A stretch of 64,000 nucleotides of DNA from Streptomyces spinosisporus (GTDB taxonomy: Bacteria > Actinomycetota > Actinomycetes > Streptomycetales > Streptomycetaceae), in contig NZ_JALDAX010000022.1 of the NCBI RefSeq assembly GCF_022698145.1, positions 1 through 64,000 on the forward strand. The letters are read 5' to 3'. Positions 7,914 through 15,609 of this stretch are shown here, one piece after another; the first letter of the stretch is position 1; each line of letters opens with the position of its first letter. The notes under the pieces are model-generated. The model did no database searches. It was given only the letters and a program-made list of their open reading frames with translations, and had not been told where the DNA came from. The position numbers were made by a program, and so were the translations under genes.

Positions 7914-9926
7914 CTACGGGAAGGTGAGCGCCCAGCTGTCGATGTAGCCGGTGTCCTGCGCCGCCTGGTCCTGGACCCGCAACTTCCAGGTGCCGTTGGC
8001 GGTTTCGGAGGAGGCGTTGACCGTGTAGGTCTGCTGGACGTTGTCCGCCGAGTCGGAGCCGCTGAAGTTCTTGAGGCGGTACGTCGACCCGTCCGGCGCG
8101 ACCAGGTCGATCACCAGGTCGCCGCGCCAGGTGTGCACGATGTCGACCGAAACCTGAAGGTTCGAGGGGGCGTTGCCGCTACGTCCGGAGACGGTGACGG
8201 ACGACGTCACGGCCGCGCCGTTGTCCGGAATCGACACGTTCGTCGTGTTCTCGAACGACGTGCCGCCGCCCCCGCCGCCCGAGCGCGAGCCGACCGCGAC
8301 GCCCGCCCATGCGTCCTGCACCGCCTTGTACTCGGCGGACGTCGTGCCGTACAGCTCACCCGCCGCCGCGAGCGTGCCGGTGCGGGCCGCCGCGTAGTTG
8401 GTGGTGGAGGTGAACTTCGTGGTCAGCGCGCGGTACCAGATCTGCAGCGCCTTGTCCCGGCCGATGCCGGTGACCGGAAGCCCGTCCGCCGTCGGCGAGT
8501 TGTAGCTGACGCCGTTGATGACCTTGGCGCCGCTGCCCTCGCTCAGCAGATAGAAGAAGTGGTTCGCCGGGCCCGACGAGTAGTGCACGTCGACGCCGCC
8601 GATGCCGGAGTACCAGTTGTCCTTGGACGCGCCGTCCTTGCTGGGCTTGTCCATATAGCGCAGCGGGGTGCCGTCGCCGTTGATGTCGATCTTCTCGCCG
8701 ATGAGGTAGTCGCCCTGGTCGGAGGAGTTTTTGGCGTAGAACTCCACACCCGTGCCGAAGATGTCGGAGGTCGCCTCGTTCAACCCACCCGATTCCCCGG
8801 TGTAGTTGAGGCCCGCGGTGTTGGAGGTGACGCCGTGGCTCATCTCGTGCCCGGCCACGTCCATGGCGGTCAGCGGGTCCTGGTTGCCGGAGCCGTCGCC
8901 GTAGGTCATGCAGAAGCAGCTGTCGTCCCAGAAGGCGTTCACGTACGAGTTGCCGTAGTGGACGCGGGAGTAGGCGCCGACGCCGTTGTTCTTGATGCCG
9001 GTGCGGCCGAAGGTGGACTTGTAGAAGTCCCAGGTCTCGGCGGCTCCGTAGTGGGCGTCCGCGCCGGCCGTGGCGGCGTTCGACGTGGTGCCGTTGCCCC
9101 AGGTGTTGCTGGTCTGCGAGAACAGCGTGCCGGTACCGGACGTGCCGTGGTTCAGGTTGTACGTCTTGTGGCCGCCCCGGTCGCCGTCGTTCAGCGTGTA
9201 CGTGGAGCCCGACTGTGTCGTGGTCAGCGAAACCGTGCCGCTGTACTGGGTGTTGCCGGTGCCGGTCGCCGTCTCGATGCCCTGGTACTCGTAGAGCTTC
9301 TCGCCGGTGGCCGCGTCGGTGATGACGTGCAGCTGGTTCGGGGTGCCGTCGTCCTGCAGACCGCCGACGACCGTCTCGTACGCCAGGACCGGCTTGCCGC
9401 TCGCCGCCCAGATCACCTTGCGCGCGCTGTCGGCGGCCGCCTTGGTGGAACCGAGGGCCTTCGCGCGCTGCACGGCCTGCTTCTCGGCGGCCGCCCTGGT
9501 GATGTCCGGGGTGACGTCGGAGACCTTGATGGCGGCGTTCGTCGCCTTGACGACGTGCGTCGTCGCGCCCGACCTGGCGGTGTCCACGATCAGGTCGCCG
9601 CCGAGGACCGGCAGCCCGTCGTAGGTGCGCTCGTAGCGGGTGTGCAGGGTGCCGTCGGCGTCCTTGACGACATCGCGCGCGACCAGCTTCTCCTTGGCGC
9701 CGAGGCCGATGTCGCGGGCGGTCTGCGCACGGGCGGTGTCGGCGTCGCGTATCAGCTCCGCGCGCTGGGACGGGGTGAGCTTGACGGCCGCGTGGGACGG
9801 GTCGGCCTGGGCGGCCGGGGCGGCGGACGCGGCGCCCGCCTGGACGGCCGCGGCGAGCAGGGCGGTGACGCCGGCGACGGCGACGATGTGGGAGGTGCGT
9901 CTGCGAGAGGAATTGCTTCTCAACAC
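7914..9926 (-). CDS. Secreted M4 metalloprotease with C-terminal P/Homo B domain
   Basis: From GTG 9926 this is a 670-residue protein. AAGGAG lies 3 bases before that GTG but 6 before TTG 9923, so TTG may be the true start. A signal peptide (SRRRTSHIV, then an Ala-rich core), an FTP/PepSY propeptide and an M4 domain with HEMSH (360-364) and the third ligand Glu384 are present. After a Gly-rich linker (SRSGGGGGG), residues about 558-670 form a P/Homo B beta-barrel (IPDNGAAVTSSVTV, WRGDLVIDLVAPDG, ending IDSWALTFP). Such domains often aid folding or substrate binding in secreted proteases. It is the paralogue of the next gene on the strand. About 270 bases separate it from the ABC operon upstream. 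Confidence 0.93.
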   Translation of the reverse strand: MLRSNSSRRRTSHIVAVAGVTALLAAAVQAGAASAAPAAQADPSHAAVKLTPSQRAELIRDADTARAQTARDIGLGAKEKLVARDVVKDADGTLHTRYERTYDGLPVLGGDLIVDTARSGATTHVVKATNAAIKVSDVTPDITRAAAEKQAVQRAKALGSTKAAADSARKVIWAASGKPVLAYETVVGGLQDDGTPNQLHVITDAATGEKLYEYQGIETATGTGNTQYSGTVSLTTTQSGSTYTLNDGDRGGHKTYNLNHGTSGTGTLFSQTSNTWGNGTTSNAATAGADAHYGAAETWDFYKSTFGRTGIKNNGVGAYSRVHYGNSYVNAFWDDSCFCMTYGDGSGNQDPLTAMDVAGHEMSHGVTSNTAGLNYTGESGGLNEATSDIFGTGVEFYAKNSSDQGDYLIGEKIDINGDGTPLRYMDKPSKDGASKDNWYSGIGGVDVHYSSGPANHFFYLLSEGSGAKVINGVSYNSPTADGLPVTGIGRDKALQIWYRALTTKFTSTTNYAAARTGTLAAAGELYGTTSAEYKAVQDAWAGVAVGSRSGGGGGGTSFENTTNVSIPDNGAAVTSSVTVSGRSGNAPSNLQVSVDIVHTWRGDLVIDLVAPDGSTYRLKNFSGSDSADNVQQTYTVNASSETANGTWKLRVQDQAAQDTGYIDSWALTFP

Positions 9927-10199
9927 TGACTCCTTCTGCGTGGCCGCGGGTTGCGCGGCCAGGGGAGATCCGGACGGTGGGTCGACCGTCCGGGCAGAAC
10001 TGGGCAGAACCAATGCGGAACCAGGTGCACGGCCGTGACGACACAGCGGCGTTTCTGTGGGGTTGCTGTGAAGCGGCCGGGGGAAGCCTGGCACCGGATG
10101 GCGCTTTCTGTCAGGGGCGCGTCAGGAAGTTGGCCGGAATTGGTTCGTTGTCCGGATGCTCATGTCCGGTATGCGGACCTCTGGGTCCTGCAGGGATCG

Positions 10200-11957
10200 T
10201 CAGGTGCGGTCCCCGTGCCAGGTCCGCCACAGCGCCGCATACGCCCCCTCGGCCGCCACCAGCTCCTCGTGCGTGCCGAATTCCGTCAGCCGGCCGTCCT
10301 CCATCACCGCGACCCGGTCCGCGTCGTGCGCGGTGTGCAGCCGGTGCGCGATGGCGATGACCGTGCGGCCCTCCAGCACAGCGGCCAGGGCCCGTTCGGT
10401 GTGCCGGGCCGTCGTCGGGTCCAGCAGTGCGGTGGCCTCGTCGAGGATCAGGGTGTGCGGATCGGCCAACACGACCCGGGCGAGGGCGAGTTGCTGCGCC
10501 TGCGAACCGTCCGTGCGGCGACCTCCCTCGCCGAGCACGGTGTCGAGGCCGTCCGGCAGCTCCCGGACCCAGTCGTCCGCGCCGACCGCCGCCAGCGCCG
10601 CCCACACCTGCTCGTCGTCGGCGGCCGGTTCGGCGATCAGCAGATTGTCGCGGACCGTGCCGAGGAAGACATGGTGCTCCTGGGTGACCAGGACGACCTG
10701 ACGGCGCAGCTGCTCGGGTCCCAGACCGACCACCGGCACCCCGCCCACCGTCACCGTGCCCTCGGTCGGCGCGTCGACGCCCGCGAGCAGCCGGCTGAGC
10801 GTGGTCTTGCCCGCGCCGGACGGCCCCACCACCGCCAGCCGCTCGCCCGGCCGTACGGTCAGATCGACCCCGCGCAGCACCTCGCCGCCGCGGTCGTAGG
10901 CGAAGCGCACCCCGCTCACCTCGATCAGGTCGCCGTCCGGCGCGGGCGACTCGGCGTCCGGTGTCCGCGGCGCCCGGGCCAGTCCCTCCACGCGCGCGAA
11001 CGAGGCGCCGCTGTTCTGCAGTTGCTCGACCCGCATCAGGATCTCGTCGAGCGGACCGCTCAGCCGCTGCAGATACAGGGCCGCCGCCACCACGACGCCC
11101 AGGGACAGCGTGCCCCGCCCGTGCAGCACCCCGCCGAGCAGCAGGACGGCCGCCACGGGAACGAGATAGGAGACGTCCACCGCGGGGAAGAACACGGAGC
11201 GCAGGAACAGCGTGTACAGCCGCGTGTGCCGCGAGGTCTCCAGGGCGTCCCGGCTCGCCGCGATCCGCCGCTTCTCCAGCCGCAGCGCCTCGACGGTACG
11301 GGCGCCGGACGCCGTCGCCGCGACGATCTCCGCGACGTCGGAGGTGGCGGCACCCTCGGCGAGATAGCCGTCGCGGGCCCGGCGCAGATACCAGCGCAGC
11401 GCGCACCAGATGCCGATCAGACCGAGCAGCCCGCACGCGCCGAGCAGCGGGTTCAGCCAGAACACCGCGCCGAGCAGGAACAGCGCCTGCACGGTGTTGA
11501 TGAGCAGAGCGGGCCCGACGTCGCGCAGGGTCGTGCCGACCGTCGTCACGTCGCCCGTGCCGCGCGCCGTCAGATCACCGGTGCCCGCCCGTTCCACCAC
11601 GGCGGCGGGCAGGGTCAGGGTCCTTTCCACGAACTGTTCCCGCACCCGCGCGAGCGCCCGCTCACCGAAGCGGTGGCCCACGTAGTGGGCGTAGCGCGCG
11701 AGCACCAGCTGGGCCAGCGAGCAGAGCAGGATCCACAGCGCGAGACGGTCCACCGCGTGCACGCCCTCGCCCGCCTCCACCTCGTCCACGATCCGGCCGA
11801 CCAGCCAGGGACCGGCGAGGCCCGCGACGGCGGCGAGCGCGTTGAGCGCGAGTACGGCGGTGAAGGCGCGGCCGTCCGCGCGGATCAGCCGCACGGCTGC
11901 TCGGCGTACGTCGGAGGGTTCCGCGACGGGGAGTCTGCCCGACGGGTCCGCCGTCAC
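10200..11957 (-). CDS. ABC exporter half-transporter, catalytic partner with degenerate signature motif
   Basis: From GTG 11957 this is a 585-residue protein with an N-terminal six-helix exporter domain (about 20-320) and a C-terminal nucleotide-binding domain. Walker A GPSGAGKT (379-386), Walker B LILDE with Glu507, and the switch His538 are intact. The signature motif reads TDGSQAQ (482-488) in place of LSGGQ. GTGA overlaps the upstream stop and GAGGAGG lies inside the upstream gene, so the two are translationally coupled and should form a heterodimer. It is the last of four overlapping or closely spaced exporter genes. The substrate is unknown; drug, peptide or lipid export is possible. 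Confidence 0.92.
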   Translation of the reverse strand: MTADPSGRLPVAEPSDVRRAAVRLIRADGRAFTAVLALNALAAVAGLAGPWLVGRIVDEVEAGEGVHAVDRLALWILLCSLAQLVLARYAHYVGHRFGERALARVREQFVERTLTLPAAVVERAGTGDLTARGTGDVTTVGTTLRDVGPALLINTVQALFLLGAVFWLNPLLGACGLLGLIGIWCALRWYLRRARDGYLAEGAATSDVAEIVAATASGARTVEALRLEKRRIAASRDALETSRHTRLYTLFLRSVFFPAVDVSYLVPVAAVLLLGGVLHGRGTLSLGVVVAAALYLQRLSGPLDEILMRVEQLQNSGASFARVEGLARAPRTPDAESPAPDGDLIEVSGVRFAYDRGGEVLRGVDLTVRPGERLAVVGPSGAGKTTLSRLLAGVDAPTEGTVTVGGVPVVGLGPEQLRRQVVLVTQEHHVFLGTVRDNLLIAEPAADDEQVWAALAAVGADDWVRELPDGLDTVLGEGGRRTDGSQAQQLALARVVLADPHTLILDEATALLDPTTARHTERALAAVLEGRTVIAIAHRLHTAHDADRVAVMEDGRLTEFGTHEELVAAEGAYAALWRTWHGDRT

Positions 11958-13726
11958 CGTACGACCTCCTCGGCGCCGGTGTCGCGGGCCACGAGGGCGC
12001 GGTAGCCCGGTTCGGTGTCCAGGAGTTGCTGGTGTTTTCCGGTGGCTGTGACCTTGCCGTCGACGAGGTAGTACACGGTGTCCGCTCGGTCGAGCACGAG
12101 AGGGGATGTTGTGGTGAGCACGGTGGTACGGCCCTGGCGGGCGGCTCGGAGGCGTTGGGCGACCAGGGCCTCGGTGTGGGCGTCCAGGGCGGAGGTCGGT
12201 TCTACGGCGAGGAGGATCTCGGGGTTGGCCAGGAGGGCTCTTGCCAGGCGGATGCGTTGGCGTTGGCCGCCGCTGAGGTTTCTTCCCTGGGGGTCGATGG
12301 TGGAGTCGAGGCCCTCGGGGAGGGCTTGGATGATGTCTTCTGCGGCTGCTGTGTGGAGGGCTGCTTGTTCGTCGCCGGGTGCGGGTTGTGTGTGGTTGGT
12401 CGCGCCCCGCGGCGGAGCCGCATATCGATACAGCCTCGCGCCCCCAAGAGATGTGCCGCCCATTGCTTCGTGCAGCGTTCCTGCAAACAGGTCTGCTTCG
12501 TGGTCGGCGATCAGGATGTGCTCTCTGACCTGGTTCAGGCGGATCTTGTCCAGCGGGATGTCGCCCCAGGTTGCCGTTGAGGGGACGTATCTGCCCAGCC
12601 TGTCCAGGATGGTTGTCGCGTCCGACGGGCGGGTGCAGGCCAGGGCCGTCAGGTGGCCCGGGAGGATTCGTACGCCCGACTCGGGGTCGTGCAGGGGTGA
12701 CGGGCTTGCGGGGGCGTCGTGGGTGCCCGTGTCCTCCAGGGGCTGGAGCTGGAGGAAGCGTACGACCCGGCGGGCTGCCACCAGGCCGCGGCTGATCTGG
12801 TAGCCGCACTCGACCCAGAAGCCCACCGGGCCGACGAGGACTGCCACGTAGCCGTACACCGAGACCAACTCGCCGATGGTGAGGGTGCCTTGGGCGGCCA
12901 GGCGGGCCGCGAGCCAAGTGACGACGGCGAGGAAGAGGGTGGGCAGGCCGACGCCGAGCGCCTGCACCCAGCTGGTCACCGAGCCGACGCGGTAGCCCTG
13001 GCGGCGCAGTCGCTGCGAGTCGCGGTGGAAGGCGTCCGCGAACAGCCCTTTGCCGCCCAGACCGTTGAGGACCCGCAGTCCGCCCGCGAGGTCCGCGATC
13101 CGTGCGGTGAGCACGCCCTGCCGTTCGCGGTACTCGGTCTCCGCGCCCTGCAGCCGGGCCAGCAGCGGTCCCACGAGGACGACGATCAGCGGGATGCCGA
13201 GGAGGACGACCGCGGCGATCAGCGCAGAGATGGACAGGAGCAGTCCCGCGACCACCAGATACGCCACGACCGCGCCGACCCCGGGCCCCACGACCGTCAG
13301 CGCCTGGCTGATCGTCTGCACGTCGCCCACCCCGATGGTGACAACCTCACCGGCGCCGACCCCGCGGCGCAGCGCGGCCCCGAGCCGGACCGCGTGGCCC
13401 ATGACCACTTTGACCGTACGGAAGTTGGCGTCCATCCGTACCCGGGTCATCGTGCGGTGGCGCAGGACGCCCAGCCAGGCGTTGCATGCTCCGACCGCGA
13501 AGAGCACCGCCGTCCAGCCCGCCAGTGCCGGGAAGTCACCGGGCACCAGGCCGTCGTCGATCGCCCGGGACAGCAGATACGGCGTCGCCGCCAGCAGCAC
13601 CATCCACACGCTGCCGAACCCCGCACCGGCCAGCGACCGGCCGGCCTGGCACCGCACCAGCCACCACAGATACCGTGCGCCGCCGCGACCGTCGGGCTCG
13701 CCCGGCTCCTCGTACGCGTCGATCAT
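11954..13726 (-). CDS. ABC exporter half-transporter with degenerate ATP site
   Basis: This 590-residue protein starts at ATG 13726, preceded by GGGGGACGG. Residues about 25-325 form the transmembrane domain. The nucleotide-binding domain is shortened and lacks the Walker A lysine: the equivalent loop reads CTRPSDATT (364-372). Walker B reads ILLAVEP with the Asp replaced, and the switch His is Thr540. LSGGQ (484-488) is intact. The losses complement the downstream partner exactly, so one consensus and one degenerate ATP site are expected in a heterodimer. Residues about 428-447 (GGARLYRYAAPPRGATNH) come from a dispersed repeat read in frame. The upstream exporter gene ends 23 bases away. Confidence 0.88.
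   Translation of the reverse strand: MIDAYEEPGEPDGRGGARYLWWLVRCQAGRSLAGAGFGSVWMVLLAATPYLLSRAIDDGLVPGDFPALAGWTAVLFAVGACNAWLGVLRHRTMTRVRMDANFRTVKVVMGHAVRLGAALRRGVGAGEVVTIGVGDVQTISQALTVVGPGVGAVVAYLVVAGLLLSISALIAAVVLLGIPLIVVLVGPLLARLQGAETEYRERQGVLTARIADLAGGLRVLNGLGGKGLFADAFHRDSQRLRRQGYRVGSVTSWVQALGVGLPTLFLAVVTWLAARLAAQGTLTIGELVSVYGYVAVLVGPVGFWVECGYQISRGLVAARRVVRFLQLQPLEDTGTHDAPASPSPLHDPESGVRILPGHLTALACTRPSDATTILDRLGRYVPSTATWGDIPLDKIRLNQVREHILIADHEADLFAGTLHEAMGGTSLGGARLYRYAAPPRGATNHTQPAPGDEQAALHTAAAEDIIQALPEGLDSTIDPQGRNLSGGQRQRIRLARALLANPEILLAVEPTSALDAHTEALVAQRLRAARQGRTTVLTTTSPLVLDRADTVYYLVDGKVTATGKHQQLLDTEPGYRALVARDTGAEEVVR
12386..12452. repeat. Dispersed Streptomyces repeat embedded in an ABC exporter gene
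   Basis: On the minus strand this segment reads through GGCTGTATCGATATGCGG and CTCCGCCGCGGGGCGCGACC, with GGCGCGA near both ends and a small GCGGC/GCCGC dyad. I recall this sequence type as a common, mostly intergenic repeat of Streptomyces chromosomes. Here it lies in frame inside the nucleotide-binding domain of the exporter gene. Its exact ends are uncertain. Confidence 0.6.
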
Positions 13727-13749
13727 CCGTCCCCCGATCCCGTGATCCG

Positions 13750-15609
13750 CTATGCCAGACTGTCCCGCCATGCCCGATGCAGATCCGCGAACCTCCCTGT
13801 CCCCGCGATGAGTTCGGCCGGGCTGCCGTCCTCCACGATCCCGCCGTGCTCCATGACCAGCACCCGGTCCGCGATCTCCACGGTCGACAGCCGGTGGGCG
13901 ATGACGATCGCGGTACGCCCCTCCAGCACCGTCGACATCGCGCGCTGCACCGCCCGCTCGCCCGGGACGTCCAGCGAGCTGGTCGCCTCGTCGAGGATCA
14001 GCACCGCCGGGTCGGCGAGCAACGCCCGTGCGAACGCCACGAGTTGGCGCTGACCCGCGGAGATACGGCCGCCCCGCTTGCGTACGTCCGTGTCGTACCC
14101 GTCCGGCAGCGCGCTGATGAACTCGTGCGCCCCGATCGCCTTCGCCGCCCGCTCGATCTCCGCACGGCTCGCGTCCGGGCGGCCGATGGCGATGTTCTCG
14201 GCGACCGTGCCGGAGAACAGGAACGCCTCCTGCGTCACCATCACCACCCCGCGCCGCAGTTCGGCCACGGACAGCTCGCGCAGGTCGACGCCGTCCAGCA
14301 GGACCCGTCCCTGGGAGGGGTCGTAGAACCGGGCGAGCAGTTTCGCCAGCGTCGACTTGCCGGCGCCGGTCGAGCCGACGACCGCGACCGTCTGCCCGGC
14401 GGGGACGGTCAGGTCGAAGCGGGGCAGAACCTCGCCGCCGGTGCGGTAGCCGAAGGCGACGGCATCGAACACGACCTCGCGGCCCGGGTGTTCGCTCTTC
14501 AGCGGCGGCAGCTCCCCGGGCGCCGACGGCTCGGGCACGGACGGCGTCTGCGCGAGCAGCCCGGCGATCTTCTCCAGGGAGGCGGCCGCCGACTGGTACG
14601 CGTTCAGGAACATGCCGAGCCGGTCGATGGGGTCGTAGAGCCGGCGCAGATACAGCACCGCGCCCGCCAGCACACCGAGTTCCAGCGAACCGCTCGCCAC
14701 CCGGTAGGCGCCCCACAGCACGATCCCCGCGACGGCCGTGTTGGCGACCAGCCGGGAGCCGACCACATAGCGGGCCATCTCCAGCAGCGCGTCGCCGTTG
14801 GCCCGCTCGTGCCGCCGGTTCAGCACCCGGAACTCGGCGTCGTTGGCGGCCTCGCGGCGGAAGGCGCGCACCGGGCGGATGCCGTTCATGGTCTCGACGA
14901 ACTTGACGATGACGGCCGCGATGGCGGTGGACCGCGTCCGGTACACGCGTACCGCCCGCCGCTGGTAGACGCGTACGAGCAGATACAGCGGCACGAAGGA
15001 CGCCACCGCCACCGCGCCCAGCCCCAGGTCCAGCCAGAGCAGCATCGCCGAGATGTAGACGAAGGACAGGATGACCGTGATGAGTTCCTGAAGGCCCTCG
15101 TTGAGCAGTTCCCTGAGCGACTCCACGTCCGTCGTCGAACGCGAGATCAGGCGGCCGCTCGTGTAGCGCTCATGGAAGTCGATGCTGAGCGCCTGCGCGT
15201 GCCGGAAGATCCGCCCGCGCAAGTCCAGCAGTACCTCCTGGTTGACGCGGGCCGAGGCGACGATGAACGCCGACTGCAGTCCGCCGGAGACCAGCGCGCA
15301 CAGCAGATAGGCGACGGCCACGGCGATCAGCGGACCGTGGTCGTGGTCCCGGAACGCCGGTACGGCATGGTCGATCGCGTACGCCACCAGCAGCGGGCCC
15401 GCCTGCACCGCCGCCTGCTGGAGCAGCAGGAGCAGCGTCGTGACGGAGACCCGGCCCTTCATCGGGGCGAGCAGGGAACGCAGCAGCGCGGCGGTGGCGC
15501 CCGGGGGAGCGGGCAGGACGTCCCGGTCGAAGGGGTCGCCGGCGTCCTTGGGGCGGGGGAGGTCCGGTTCGTCGTCCGCCGTGGGCGCGGACGTGGTCGG
15601 AGCCGTCAT
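13750..15609 (-). CDS. ABC exporter half-transporter with SAGQ signature
   Basis: From ATG 15609, overlapping the upstream stop by ATGA, this is a 619-residue protein. A Pro/Asp-rich N-terminal extension (1-40) precedes the exporter transmembrane domain (about 50-340). The nucleotide-binding domain has Walker A GSTGAGKS (412-419), Walker B LILDE with Glu541, and a His in IAHRLS. The signature motif is ISAGQ (516-520). It is the catalytically complete half of a heterodimer with the upstream gene, whose Walker B Glu is Asp. It could instead form other combinations with the two downstream half-transporters. The substrate is unknown. Confidence 0.93.
   Translation of the reverse strand: MTAPTTSAPTADDEPDLPRPKDAGDPFDRDVLPAPPGATAALLRSLLAPMKGRVSVTTLLLLLQQAAVQAGPLLVAYAIDHAVPAFRDHDHGPLIAVAVAYLLCALVSGGLQSAFIVASARVNQEVLLDLRGRIFRHAQALSIDFHERYTSGRLISRSTTDVESLRELLNEGLQELITVILSFVYISAMLLWLDLGLGAVAVASFVPLYLLVRVYQRRAVRVYRTRSTAIAAVIVKFVETMNGIRPVRAFRREAANDAEFRVLNRRHERANGDALLEMARYVVGSRLVANTAVAGIVLWGAYRVASGSLELGVLAGAVLYLRRLYDPIDRLGMFLNAYQSAAASLEKIAGLLAQTPSVPEPSAPGELPPLKSEHPGREVVFDAVAFGYRTGGEVLPRFDLTVPAGQTVAVVGSTGAGKSTLAKLLARFYDPSQGRVLLDGVDLRELSVAELRRGVVMVTQEAFLFSGTVAENIAIGRPDASRAEIERAAKAIGAHEFISALPDGYDTDVRKRGGRISAGQRQLVAFARALLADPAVLILDEATSSLDVPGERAVQRAMSTVLEGRTAIVIAHRLSTVEIADRVLVMEHGGIVEDGSPAELIAGTGRFADLHRAWRDSLA

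Noticed and set aside
10174..10188. Terminator GGACC-TCTG-GGTCC after the exporter operon
   Set aside because: The stem is only 5 bp and sits within 12 to 26 bases of the stop, too weak to call; the rest of the 9927-10199 gap shows no gene.
11954..13726. Exporter gene as a pseudogene because of lost ATPase motifs
   Set aside because: The frame is intact, LSGGQ is kept, the downstream gene is translationally coupled, and the losses complement the partner exactly.
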